Source: Apoderus coryli | Lineage: Eukaryota > Arthropoda > Insecta > Coleoptera > Attelabidae | Assembly (NCBI GenBank): GCA_911728435.2 | Contig: OU452210.1 | Span: forward strand, 310,001-374,000 | Direction of reading: 5' to 3' | Length of the DNA stretch: 64,000 bases | Shown here: one piece after another, positions 10,835-20,559 of the stretch | Layout of the letters: each line of letters begins with the position of its first letter | How positions within the stretch are numbered: position 1 is the stretch's first letter | Translations under genes and position numbers: made by a program | Notes under the pieces: generated by a model | Seen by the model: the letters and a program-made list of their open reading frames with translations, nothing else | Databases searched by the model: none | Told to the model about the DNA's origin: nothing

Positions 10835-11115
10835 TGTGAATTGATTTCCATGGCTTCCAAGACATTTAGCATTGTGCTTTTAAGACAAGAATGGAGCATT
10901 TCAGCATTTTGATCGATGGAGAAGGAGTGGTGTTCGTTATAGATGTGGTTGGCAAAGGCGGAGTTACTGTTTATTTCTTCAGCGTTTTCTTGAGTGGCTT
11001 TTTCAATGATTTTTTGGTGTTCTTTAATACGAGTTCCAAAGTTGCGACCAGTTTGACCAATGTAGATGGTATTGCAGTTGCGTAAATGACCAACTCGAAT
11101 TCGACTGCCTCCCAT
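10750..11115 (-). pseudogene. Penelope-like GIY-YIG endonuclease fragment
   Basis: Encodes RNCNTIYIGQTGRNFGTRIKEHQ, then SAFANHIYNEHHSF, then LNVLEAMEIN. These are the hallmarks of the C-terminal GIY-YIG nuclease of Penelope-like elements: the YIG motif, the Arg of GRNFGTR, and the EA-x-EI helix with the catalytic Glu. The usual upstream CCHH/zinc part and the RT are missing. The first ~10 residues of the open frame come from the inverted right arm, so genuine homology begins about 11085. Real Penelope proteins are ~800 residues; this is only the last ~110. Confidence 0.85.
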
Positions 11116-12020
11116 TCTTCAATTCCCTTAAATTCAACTCAATAGAACCCACCACCCCAAGCCTCCCATAAATAAGCCCCATAACCTACAAATATAAATA
11201 AACAGCAAACATTAGGTTACAATTTGACATTTCACTTCCTCTTAGACACATACAATAGAACCATTCTTCTACAGACACCAATACTTTTAATCGAACATTA
11301 AATTTAGTATACCCTTAAGTAACAAATATAAAAGACATTAAAATCACGGACTTAACACATAATAAATAACTTCTCTCAATATCTTACCTTTATTCATTCA
11401 CTTAATACACTACAGATTAACCAACCTTCATCTACTCACCTCATTTAACTTACTCACCTCACCTTACCTCAAACACCAAATGTGTAGCTTTGGCTTAGAT
11501 CTTGATATGCATATAACTATCTTCATCCTCGCCACTCGACATTTTGTTTGTCTGATTTGTAATCCTTAAGCAGCCGTAGTATTGTAGGCCCTTACCATTT
11601 AATTATTAAGGTTTAACTTGTTCCTCGAAGATGGTTAAAAAGAAAAAGTTGAGGATACAAATAACAAAAATTTACCAATGTTCAACAATATTTTAACTTC
11701 ATTTTTATCTTAATTTTATTAATTTGACCAAAAAATTTTTTCCATCAAAATGGTAAGATTCCTACAAATATAATAATATTATATCGCATCCTAAATAAGT
11801 TATTATTTTGCAGCTTGTATAAACGTTTAAATCGAAACCCATGTAAAATCTCTCTGTTTAATTGTATGAAGTATACCCTCACATGTAACAAATTGTATAA
11901 GGTTCCTTAAGCCACTGATGATGGACGTATGTGTCCGAAACATGTCTGGCAGATAAAAACAAGAAATTTCAACATATATATAAATCATTTTGTGGAGTAG
12001 ACGCCTTTTATTCAATAGTA
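11086..12020 (+). repeat. Right arm of 935-bp inverted repeat (Penelope-like 3' region)
   Basis: Reverse complement of 9900-10834. It starts ATGACCAACTCGAATTCG and runs to TTCAATAGTA, directly before the second target duplication. Confidence 0.9.
11911..11950 (+). ncRNA. Hammerhead ribozyme of the Penelope-like element (right copy)
   Basis: An exact reverse-complement twin of 9970-10009, here on the plus strand. GCCA, CTGATGA, the GGAC/GTCC stem II, GAAA, CATG, the GTC cleavage triplet and TGGC are all intact. Confidence 0.88.
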
Positions 12021-12031
12021 TTTTTTTTGTT
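12019..12031. repeat. Right copy of 13-bp target duplication
   Basis: Same 13 bases as 9827-9839. It is followed by the leader of element G (GTTATCGTGAG) up to its gag start at 12061. Confidence 0.5.
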
Positions 12032-12060
12032 GTTATCGTGAGTTTTCTTTATTATACGTC

Positions 12061-12886
12061 ATGGGAAGATTTAAAACGAAAGATACTACGACGGGCAAAA
12101 GGGTCCAAAAACGTCACCGTGAGGAAAGTTCATCCTCGTCCTCGGAAAGTGATAGTGCTAGTTCGAATTCGAGCTCTAGTTCTTCTGAGAACAGATCAAC
12201 GCGGAAACGCACAATAAAACGTTTAAGAAAACAAGTAAGCGATTTAAAAAGGCGTACGTCGGTCTTTCGTGCAGGGGACGAATTTTTATTGCCGACATTT
12301 GACCCAAATCGGGATGATGTGATTGTGGATAAGTGGCTGAATAAAGTAGATAGTTTAGCAAAAGGTTATCAATGGGACGACGATACTATACTTCGCCTGA
12401 TTTCTGGACGATTACGAGGCAACGCTCGTCAATGGTATGACGAAAATGTGGAGTATGATTCGAGTTGGACTGATATTAAAACATCAATGAGCCTGTATTT
12501 CCGTAAGTCTGTTCCATTTTCTAAGTTATTAAAAGAGGCTGCTAATTATGAGACTAAGCCGGGATAAAATCTAGGGGACTATTGTTTTAAAAAAATGTCT
12601 AAATTGAGGGCACTTAATATAGACATACCTGACGATTATTTGATCTAACGTGGATAAAGTGAAAGTTAAACCCTCAACTTGGACTGATTCTAATCGTAGC
12701 AATTTGAACAATAAAGAAGTTTTTAGGGCGTCAGGCTCTCGTCAAACGTGCTACAATTGTGGTATTCCAGGTCACATTTCAGTTAATTGTAGAAAACCAC
12801 CTGTCAAATGTAATAATTGCAGTAGGCTAGGTCACCTTAAAGAAAAGTGTCCTTTTTCACGAAAGGAAATCCAACAGGTCGAATAA
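12061..12886 (+). pseudogene. Element G gag (Ty3/Gypsy-like) with two CCHC zinc knuckles
   Basis: Starts MGRFKTKDTTTGKR, then a Ser/Glu-rich and basic region, then a capsid-like domain (FDPNRDDVIVDKWLNKVD; GRLRGNARQWYDE; LYFRKSVPFSKLL). A stop follows YETKPG, and a second follows RALNIDIPDDYLI in the same frame. The sequence then jumps to a region with two knuckles, CYNCGIPGHISVNC and CNNCSRLGHLKEKC. Residues usually found between DDYLI and the knuckles are missing. It is thus broken by at least one stop and an internal deletion. Intact gag packages the element's RNA into particles. Confidence 0.8.
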
Positions 12887-13254
12887 TTAGCAAAAGAAGT
12901 GCATCTTAATATCTTTTTACAGCATGCTAGAATTTTTTTTGGCAAAAAAAAATGATAGATTTGAACAGTTCAAATACGTTCATAAAAGAGTTAAAAGATT
13001 ATATTTGCATTGTATTGATTTGAAGGATATGACATTGCGTAGTGTCATGGACACATGTGTAATTTTTAAATAAGACTGTTACAGGAAAATTCATCTCCTT
13101 TTCGCAACACAAAAGTGTTGTGTTGTTTAATGACAATGACAGATAATGTGACGTTGAAGACTTACGAGAAGGGTTCAAATGTAACAGAACCGTTGTAGCC
13201 GCAGATCATTTCAAAAGGTGGATTAGCATACAAAACGAAGAGGATTAGTGGCAA
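12887..13254 (+). pseudogene. Protease-like remnant of element G
   Basis: After the gag knuckles the plus strand reads scraps such as LAKEVHLN, then YLHCIDLKDMTLRSVMDTC. These resemble the approach to an aspartic protease active site (usually MDTGA) in Gypsy-type pol. Stops and frame changes follow quickly. Repeated at 16187-16565. Confidence 0.4.
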
Positions 13255-14560
13255 ACGTTGCCAATAAGCGAACGTCGCTTGTGATTTATGTTTTGGCATT
13301 AGTTGCCTATAAGCAAACGTTGCTTATGAATTATGTTTGGCATTAGTTGCCTATAAGCAAACGTTGCTTATGAATTTTGTTTTGGCATTAGTTGCCTATA
13401 AGCAAACGTTGCTTATGAATTATGTTTTGGCATTAGTTGCCTATAAGCAAACGTTGCATATGAATTATGTTTGGCATTAGTTGCCTATAAGCAAACGTTG
13501 CTTATGAATTATGTTTTGGCATTAGTTGCCTATAAGGAAACGTTGCTTATGAATTAATTATGTTTGGCATTAGTTGCCTATAAGCAAACGTTGCTTATGA
13601 ATTATGTTTGGCATTAGTTGCCTATAAGCAAACGTTGCTTATGAATTATGTTTTGGCATTAGTTGCCTATAAGCAAACGTTGCTTATGAATTATGTTTGG
13701 CATAACGTTGCCTCGAAGCGAACGTTGCTTGTGATTTATGTTTTGGCATTAGTTGCCTATAAGCAAACGTTGCTTATGAATTATGTTTGGCATAACGTTG
13801 CCTAGAAGCGAACGTCGCTTGTGATTTATGTTTTGGCATTAGTTGCCTATAAGCAAACGTTGCTTATGAATTATGTTATGGCATTAGTTGCCTATAAGCA
13901 AACGTTGCTTATGAATTATGTTTGGCATAACGTTGCCTCGAAGCGAACGTCGCTTGTGATTTATGTTTTGGCAATAGTTGCCTATAAGCAAACGTTGCTT
14001 ATGAATTATGTTTGGCATAACGTTGCCTCGAAGCGAACATCGCTTGTGATTTATATTTTGGCATTAGTTGCCTATAAGCAAACGTTGCTTATGAATTATG
14101 TTTTGGCATTAGTTGCCTATAAGCACACGTTGCTTATGAATTATGTTTGGCATTAGTTGCTTATAAGCAAACGTTTCTTATGAATTATGTTTTGGCATTA
14201 GTTGCCTATAAGCAAACGTTGCTTATGAATTATGTTTGGCATAACGTTGCCTAGAAGCGAACGTCGCTTGTGATTTATGTTTTGGCATTAGTTGCCTATA
14301 AGCAAACGTTGCTTATGAATTATGTTTTGGCATTAGTTGCCTATAAGCAAACGTTGCTTATGAATTATGTTTGGCATAACGTTGCCTCGAAGCGAACGTC
14401 GCTTGTGATTTATGTTTTGGCATTAGTTGCCTATAAGCAAACGTTGCTTATGAATTATGTTTGGCATAACGTTGCCTATAAGCAAACGATGCTTGTGATT
14501 TTTGTTGGCAAACGTTGCCTAGAAACGAACGTCACATGTGAAGATTTTTTTTTGGCAAAC
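13255..14560. repeat. Minisatellite with 44-45-bp units, copy 1
   Basis: About 29 units of two kinds alternate. Type A contains GCATTAGTTGCCTATAAGCA, then AACGTTGCTTATGAATTATG. Type B contains GCATAACGTTGCCTCGAAGC, then GAACGTCGCTTGTGATTTATG. Each has a near-palindromic core, AAGC(A/G)AACGT(T/C)GCTT. Because 45 is divisible by three, long frames of a repeated 15-residue peptide stay open; these are by-products, not genes. Confidence 0.95.
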
Positions 14561-14745
14561 GTTGCTTGTAATTTTGTTTTTTTTTTTTTTGGGTAAACGC
14601 TGACTATAAGTGAACGTCGCTTATAGTATTTAAGATACTTTTATTTCATTATATTGTTTTAACGAATAAGCCCATTTTTATAAGATTGAAGTCATGTCCA
14701 AGTTTTAGTGTCACATCAGGTCTGAGGACAGACCAATGGTCAGGA

Positions 14746-15086
14746 TACTATTCAATGGCCTGCAACTTGTTTATATTAACACACTTCATATTCTACTTGG
14801 TGTGTTATTGTATTTCAATCATTATATCATATAACCCAAGATTGCTTTCTGTTTGGTTTTTGTTTATGTTAACTCTCTAAACATGTCAACGACTAATATT
14901 TTAAAAAAGGCTGAATGTACAAGTTTTAATTTAGATGTCGAAAGGGAAGTGAACTTTTAGTTAGTTAGATGATTGTATTGTTAGAGAATAGTCGAGGATA
15001 GAAAAAGCTATTGTATTTAACGGATTAAATTCAATTATTTGTATTATTTTCGGGTTTTATTTGAATTTACTGTTATTATCCTTACA
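14746..15086 (+). repeat. LTR-like block of element G, 3' copy
   Basis: Same block as 9474-9790, ending CCTTACA. It abuts the truncated minus-strand gag-like ORF, whose stop codon is supplied by the LTR edge. Confidence 0.7.
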
Positions 15087-15486
15087 TAAGATTGCGTAAC
15101 TTGAAGTTTAGTTTCTTGATTCGTAATTGTTGGTTGTCGTTGGCGTCCTTAGATTTTTCATCGTCGGACGTAGTACCCTCCAAAGTTTGGGCTTTAGGGC
15201 ATTCGTTGAGGTATCGTATTGCTTCTTCGTACTTGGCTTTAATTTGTTGATAATAGTTTTTTGTATTATATGGATAGTTTGGAACATCCAGTATTCGTAT
15301 TTTTTGATTCATTTTTTGGACGGCTTTCCAAATTTCTTCTATTTTTTGTAGGCGGTCGGCGATGTAAGTTTCAGTTTTTCGTTTAACTGAGTCCTTTTTG
15401 GCGTTGGTGAGGAGTTGAAGAATCTGTGTCCCATGCTCCTCTTGTAGCTTGGCTAGCTGGTTGAGTTCATCTGTCGTAATGGACAT
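15082..15486 (-). pseudogene. Gag-like N-terminal fragment of LTR element H, copy 1
   Basis: 134 residues: MSITTDELNQLAKLQEEHGT, a helical stretch with TYIADRLQKIEEIWKAVQKM, and a Lys/Asp-rich end. The helix resembles gag N-termini of insect LTR elements with a RLxxLEExW-type pattern. The frame ends abruptly where the LTR-like block of element G begins, so the rest of its gag and pol is missing. Upstream on the minus strand lie the 40-bp minisatellite and TTGGTCCTTCGAGCCGGAT, a motif I associate with sequence just after LTRs. Family is uncertain. Confidence 0.5.
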
Positions 15487-15540
15487 TGTGAGTGGATAGT
15501 TCGTAAATTCGACCGAAGTTTGTTGGTTGGTAGCACCTTG

Positions 15541-15850
15541 GACGCTGGTGGACCGAAGGCTGTTGGTTAGTAGCTCCTGGGACGCTTGTGTACCGAAGGA
15601 TGTTTGTTATTGCCTCCTTGGACGCTTGTGGACCGAAGGATGTTTTGTTAGTGGCTCCCTGGACGCTGATGGACCAAAGGCTGTTTGTAATTGGCTCCCT
15701 GGACGCTGGTGGACCGAGGGTTGATTGTAATTGTCTCCTTGGACGCTATTGGTCGAAGGATGTTCGTAATTGGCTCCCTGGACGCTGGTGGATCGAAGGA
15801 TGTTTGTTAGTGGCTCCTTGGACGCTGGTGGACCGAAGGATATTTGTTTG
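15541..15850. repeat. Minisatellite with 39-41-bp units, copy 1
   Basis: Eight units built on CTCC(C/T)TGGACGCTGGTGGACC, then GAAGGATGTTTGTTAGTGG, phased at 15541, 15581, 15621, 15662, 15702, 15742, 15781 and 15821. It lies in what would be the leader of the minus-strand gag-like ORF. Confidence 0.9.
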
Positions 15851-15925
15851 TAGATTCAACTTTCAAGGAGTTGTAAGTTCCAAGAAATTGAATCCGGCTC
15901 GAAGGACCAATGTTCGAAGGGTGAT

Positions 15926-16184
15926 TTAATTTTTAATAAAATCAGATTCAATCAAACATTGTTTCTCAATTAAAACCACCACTGTTGCACAAGTCACATT
16001 TATGCCTAGTAGGGGAGTGAGACTGCTCTTCCTAACAGTGGTTCCTAACTAACAAACCAACACTGTTGCACAAGTAACCTTTATGCCAAGTAGGGGAGTG
16101 AGACTGCTCTTCCTAACAGTGTTGTTTAACTATTACCGCTGCTCTCAGCCACCCAAGCGAGAGCAAAGTAATCTTCGGAGGGAT
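15926..16184 (-). repeat. 259-bp inverted repeat, left copy (LTR-like)
   Basis: Exact partner of 19245-19503 (paired positions sum to 35429). On the minus strand it leads into TTGGTCCTTCGAGCCGGAT, as an LTR would. Internally it holds two ~75-bp units, each bounded by CACTGTT and AACAGTG and containing AGGAAGAGCAGTCTCACTCC. Confidence 0.9.
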
Positions 16185-16564
16185 AATTAGCAAAAGAAGT
16201 GCATCTTAATATCTTTTTACAGCATGCTAGAATTTTTTTTGGCAAAAAAAAATGAATTGTTTAATAGATTTGAACAGTTCAAATACGTTCATAAAAGAGT
16301 TAAAAGATTATATTTGCATTGTATTGATTTGAAGGATATGACATTGCGTAGTGTCATGGACACATGTGTAATTTTTAAATAAGACTGTTACAGGAAAATT
16401 CATCTCCTTTTCGCAACACAAAAGTGTTGTGTTGTTTAATGACAATGACAGATAATGTGACGTTGAAGACTTACGAGAAGGGTTCAAATGTAACAGAACC
16501 GTTGTAGCCGCAGATCATTTCAAAAGGTGGATTAGCATACAAAACGAAGAGGATTAGTGGCAAA

Positions 16565-17870
16565 CGTTGCCAATAAGCGAACGTCGCTTGTGATTTATGT
16601 TTTGGCATTAGTTGCCTATAAGCAAACGTTGCTTATGAATTATGTTTGGCATTAGTTGCCTATAAGCAAACGTTGCTTATGAATTTTGTTTTGGCATTAG
16701 TTGCCTATAAGCAAACGTTGCTTATGAATTATGTTTTGGCATTAGTTGCCTATAAGCAAACGTTGCATATGAATTATGTTTGGCATTAGTTGCCTATAAG
16801 CAAACGTTGCTTATGAATTATGTTTTGGCATTAGTTGCCTATAAGGAAACTTTGCTTATGAATTAATTATGTTTGGCATTAGTTGCCTATAAGCAAACGT
16901 TGCTTATGAATTATGTTTGGCATTAGTTGCCTATAAGCAAACGTTGCTTATGAATTATGTTTTGGCATTAGTTGCCTATAAGCAAACGTTGCTTATGAAT
17001 TATGTTTGGCATAACGTTGCCTCGAAGCGAACGTTGCTTATGATTTATGTTTTGGCATTAGTTGCCTATAAGCAAACGTTGCTTATGAATTATGTTTGGC
17101 ATAACGTTGCCTAGAAGCGAACGTCGCTTGTGATTTATGTTTTGGCATTAGTTGCCTATAAGCAAACGTTGCTTATGAATTATGTTATGGCATTAGTTGC
17201 CTATAAGCAAACGTTGCTTATGAATTATGTTTGGCATAACGTTGCCTCGAAGCGAACGTCGCTTGTGATTTATGTTTTGGCAATAGTTGCCTATAAGCAA
17301 ACGTTGCTTATGAATTATGTTTGGCATAACGTTGCCTCGAAGCGAACGTCGCTTGTGATTTATGTTTTGGCATTAGTTGCCTATAAGCAAACGTTGCTTA
17401 TGAATTATGTTTTGGCATTAGTTGCCTATAAGCAAACGTTGCTTATGAATTATGTTTGGCATTAGTTGCTTATAAGCAAACGTTTCTTATGAATTATGTT
17501 TTGGCATTAGTTGCCTATAAGCAAACGTTGCTTATGAATTATGTTTGGCATAACGTTGCCTAGAAGCGAACGTCGCTTGTGATTTATGTTTTGGCATTAG
17601 TTGCCTATAAGCAAACGTTGCTTATGAATTATGTTTTGGCATTAGTTGCCTATAAGCAAACGTTGCTTATGAATTATGTTTGGCATAACGTTGCCTCGAA
17701 GCGAACGTCGCTTGTGATTTATGTTTTGGCATTAGTTGCCTATAAGCAAACGTTGCTTATGAATTATGTTTGGCATAACGTTGCCTATAAGCAAACGATG
17801 CTTGTGATTTTTGTTGGCAAACGTTGCCTAGAAACGAACGTCACATGTGAAGATTTTTTTTTGGCAAACG
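16565..17870. repeat. Minisatellite with 44-45-bp units, copy 2
   Basis: Same order of type A and type B units as 13255-14560, with isolated substitutions (for example GAAACTTTGC near 16847). Confidence 0.95.
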
Positions 17871-18055
17871 TTGCTTGTAATTTTGTTTTTTTTTTTTTTT
17901 GGGTAAACGCTGACTATAAGTGAACGTCGCTTATAGTATTTAAGATACTTTTATTTCATTATATTGTTTTAACGAATAAGCCCATTTTTATAAGATTGAA
18001 GTCATGTCCAAGTTTTAGTGTCACATCAGGTCTGAGGAAAGACCAATGGTCAGGA

Positions 18056-18396
18056 TACTATTCAATGGCCTGCAACTTGTTTATATTAACACACTTCATA
18101 TTCTACTTGGTGTGTTATTGTATTTCAATCATTATATCATATAACCCAAGATTGCTTTCTGTTTGGTTTTTGTTTATGTTAACTCTCTAAACATGTCAAC
18201 GACTAATATTTTAAAAAAGGCTGAATGTACAAGTTTTAATTTAGATGTCGAAAGGGAAGTGAACTTTTAGTTAGTTAGATGATTGTATTGTTAGAGAATA
18301 GTCGAGGATAGAAAAAGCTATTGTATTTAACGGATTAAATTCAATTATTTGTATTATTTTCGGGTTTTATTTGAATTTACTGTTATTATCCTTACA
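18056..18396 (+). repeat. LTR-like block of element G, duplicated copy
   Basis: Part of duplication copy 2; identical in layout to 14746-15086. Confidence 0.7.
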
Positions 18397-18796
18397 TAAG
18401 ATTGCGTAACTTGAAGTTTAGTTTCTTGATTCGTAATTGTTGGTTGTCGTTGGCGTCCTTAGATTTTTCATCGTCGGACGTAGTACCCTCCAAAGTTTGG
18501 GCTTTAGGGCATTCGTTGAGGTATCGTATTGCTTCTTCGTACTTGGCTTTAATTTGTTGATAATAGTTTTTTGTATTATATGGATGGTTTGGAACATCCA
18601 GTATTCGTATTTTTTGATTCATTTTTTGGACGGCTTTCCAAATTTCTTCTATTTTTTGTAGGCGGTCGGCGATGTAAGTTTCAGTTTTTCGTTTAACTGA
18701 GTCCTTTTTGGCGTTGGTGAGGAGTTGAAGAATCTGTGTCCCATGCTCCTCTTGTAGCTTGGCTAGCTGGTTGAGTTCATCTGTCGTAATGGACAT
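18392..18796 (-). pseudogene. Gag-like N-terminal fragment of LTR element H, copy 2
   Basis: The same 134-residue frame as at 15082-15486, with one residue changed (Tyr to His in the VPN(Y/H)PYNTK segment). Truncated at the same place by the LTR-like block. It is part of the 3-kb duplication, so it is not independent evidence of function. Confidence 0.5.
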
Positions 18797-18850
18797 TGTG
18801 AGTGGATAGTTCGTAAATTCGACCGAAGTTTGTTGGTTGGTAGCACCTTG

Positions 18851-19160
18851 GACGCTGGTGGACCGAAGGCTGTTGGTTAGTAGCTCCTGGGACGCTTGTG
18901 TACCGAAGGATGTTTGTTATTGCCTCCTTGGACGCTTGTGGACCGAAGGATGTTTTGTTAGTGGCTCCCTGGACGCTGATGGACCAAAGGCTGTTTGTAA
19001 TTGGCTCCCTGGACGCTGGTGGACCGAGGGTTGATTGTAATTGTCTCCTTGGACGCTATTGGTCGAAGGATGTTCGTAATTGGCTCCCTGGACGCTGGTG
19101 GATCGAAGGATGTTTGTTAGTGGCTCCTTGGACGCTGGTGGACCGAAGGATATTTGTTTG
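18851..19160. repeat. Minisatellite with 39-41-bp units, copy 2
   Basis: Duplicate of 15541-15850 with the same eight units. Confidence 0.9.
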
Positions 19161-19244
19161 TAGATTCAACTTTCAAGGAGTTGTAAGTTCCAAGAAATTG
19201 AATCCGGCTCGAAGGACCAATGTTCGAAGGGTGATTTAATTTTT

Positions 19245-19503
19245 ATCCCTCCGAAGATTACTTTGCTCTCGCTTGGGTGGCTGAGAGCAGCGGTAATAGT
19301 TAAACAACACTGTTAGGAAGAGCAGTCTCACTCCCCTACTTGGCATAAAGGTTACTTGTGCAACAGTGTTGGTTTGTTAGTTAGGAACCACTGTTAGGAA
19401 GAGCAGTCTCACTCCCCTACTAGGCATAAATGTGACTTGTGCAACAGTGGTGGTTTTAATTGAGAAACAATGTTTGATTGAATCTGATTTTATTAAAAAT
19501 TAA
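19245..19503 (+). repeat. 259-bp inverted repeat, right copy (LTR-like)
   Basis: Starts ATCCCTCCGAAGATTAC and ends TTAAAAATTAA; reverse complement of 15926-16184. Here it faces the other way relative to the duplicated block. Confidence 0.9.
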
Positions 19504-20242
19504 TCAACTATTTATATACAAAATAATGCTGAAAACAGCTAAAATTGTTACTAGATTAATTTACATTATTATGTACAAATATTTATTATTAAAATGCAAC
19601 CTAAGGGAAAAGTGAAAGTAAAATATGGAACGTTTAAAAATTGCTATTAAGTAAAAATTGCAAACTATTAGAAGAATTGTGAATATTTAGTCATAGGCGT
19701 CGTAGTATAATTTTTAGATAATAATAAAAAAATATTATTTATTTTAAATAATGTCTAGGATTAGACAAAGATGTTACCATATGCCAGAAGGAAAGTGTGT
19801 AGGCCGTTTAGTTTTTTTAATAAGTGTTGGGGATTACACAAAAGTATAAAATATACTCTTGAAAAATGTTTTTTTAGGAAAAAGTTAGTTTTTTTTGATT
19901 TTTATTTTAATGGTGACACCTTGGTCTCACGAGGCCAGGCGATATCTCAAACAGCCGGGTTGGCTGCATGAATCCAACGTGTCACCAGCACGATATCCTA
20001 ATACACTAAAAATAAAATGTCGATAACAACTTCCCGAGAAGAAGTAATTCACTCCAGGTATAAAATACTAATTATATCGATGACCAAATACCAAATACTA
20101 TGCAAAAATATAAAAAAAAAAACATATCTCTCTATAGGTTTACCAAATAAACCATACATATTTAACTAAAAATGTTCCAATACAAACGCCACAAAAGTAA
20201 GAAATTAACTCAAATTTAACTTCAAAATAAATGTAACTTATA
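19504..20242. other. Non-coding AT-rich spacer
   Basis: No coding or repeat family recognised, apart from the structured segment at 19911-19987. A 66-residue plus-strand frame at 19771-19971 runs through that structure and looks spurious. Confidence 0.5.
19911..19987. other. Compact structured segment of unknown nature (77 nt)
   Basis: TGGTGACAC at 19911 pairs with GTGTCACCA ending 19987 (9 bp). Inside, CTTGG...CCAGG and either CAGCC...GGCTG or GTTGG...CCAAC can form further stems. The last of these abuts the closing stem as a T-arm would. It lacks tRNA A/B boxes and any ribozyme core I know. It is GC-rich compared with its surroundings. Confidence 0.35.
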
Positions 20243-20559
20243 ATAGTAATAATAATAATAATAATAAAGGTCTTTTATTGCATATTTAACAAACAAGTAA
20301 ATTATTTTTTTTTTATATATATACGCAATTGGGCGAGATTCAGTACGGTGCTATGCACATTTATGCATATAACCGTCTGTTCAGCTAACCGATTGTTAAT
20401 AAATACAAACAAATACAAAAGAAAAATCACACTCACTAAACATTACAGTAAAATAAAGTAAATATTTTTAGCATACAATCTATATAAGATATCTTCAAAA
20501 TGATACTTATTAATTAAGCTTGATATGTCATTCCACCTCATTATGAAAAAAAAAAGAAA

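Larger units (their letters stand above)
9840..12018. mobile_element. Penelope-like element, two partial copies in inverted orientation
   Basis: A poly-T run is followed by two 935-bp inverted arms around a 251-bp centre. The centre and the left arm encode the GIY-YIG endonuclease end of a Penelope-like retroelement (minus strand). Both arms carry its 3' region with a hammerhead ribozyme. Matching positions sum to 21920 throughout, so the arms align without net indels. Inverted, 5'-truncated partner copies are a known habit of Penelope elements. The RT itself is absent. Confidence 0.8.
9474..15086 (+). mobile_element. Decayed LTR retrotransposon G (LTR-gag-protease remnant-minisatellite-LTR)
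   Basis: The same ~320-340-bp block stands at 9474-9790 and 14746-15086 in direct orientation and ends CCTTACA. Between them lie a leader interrupted by a Penelope-like insertion, a gag with two CCHC knuckles, a protease-like scrap and a long minisatellite. Most of pol is missing. The element looks Ty3/Gypsy-like from its gag. LTR starts could not be fixed, because the sequences upstream of TACTATTCAATGGCCTG differ between copies. Confidence 0.65.
12883..15935 (+). repeat. Tandem segmental duplication, copy 1 (3.05 kb)
   Basis: Repeated at 16183-19245 with only a few substitutions, a 9-bp difference near 12952/16254 and one extra T. It covers the protease remnant, the 45-bp minisatellite, the LTR-like block, the minus-strand gag-like ORF and the 40-bp minisatellite. 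Confidence 0.95.
16183..19245 (+). repeat. Tandem segmental duplication, copy 2 (3.06 kb)
   Basis: Near-identical to 12883-15935, but flanked on both sides by the 259-bp inverted repeat rather than by gag on the left. Confidence 0.95.

Noticed and set aside
13255..14560. CRISPR-like array
   Set aside because: Units are contiguous with no unique spacers, in a eukaryotic repeat context.
13608..14596. Open frames encoding repeats of ALVAYKQTLLMNYV
   Set aside because: They are translations of the 45-bp minisatellite, open only because 45 is a multiple of three. No start context or domain.
15527..15929. Trp/Gly-rich plus-strand frames (repeated at 18837-19239)
   Set aside because: Translations of the 40-bp minisatellite.
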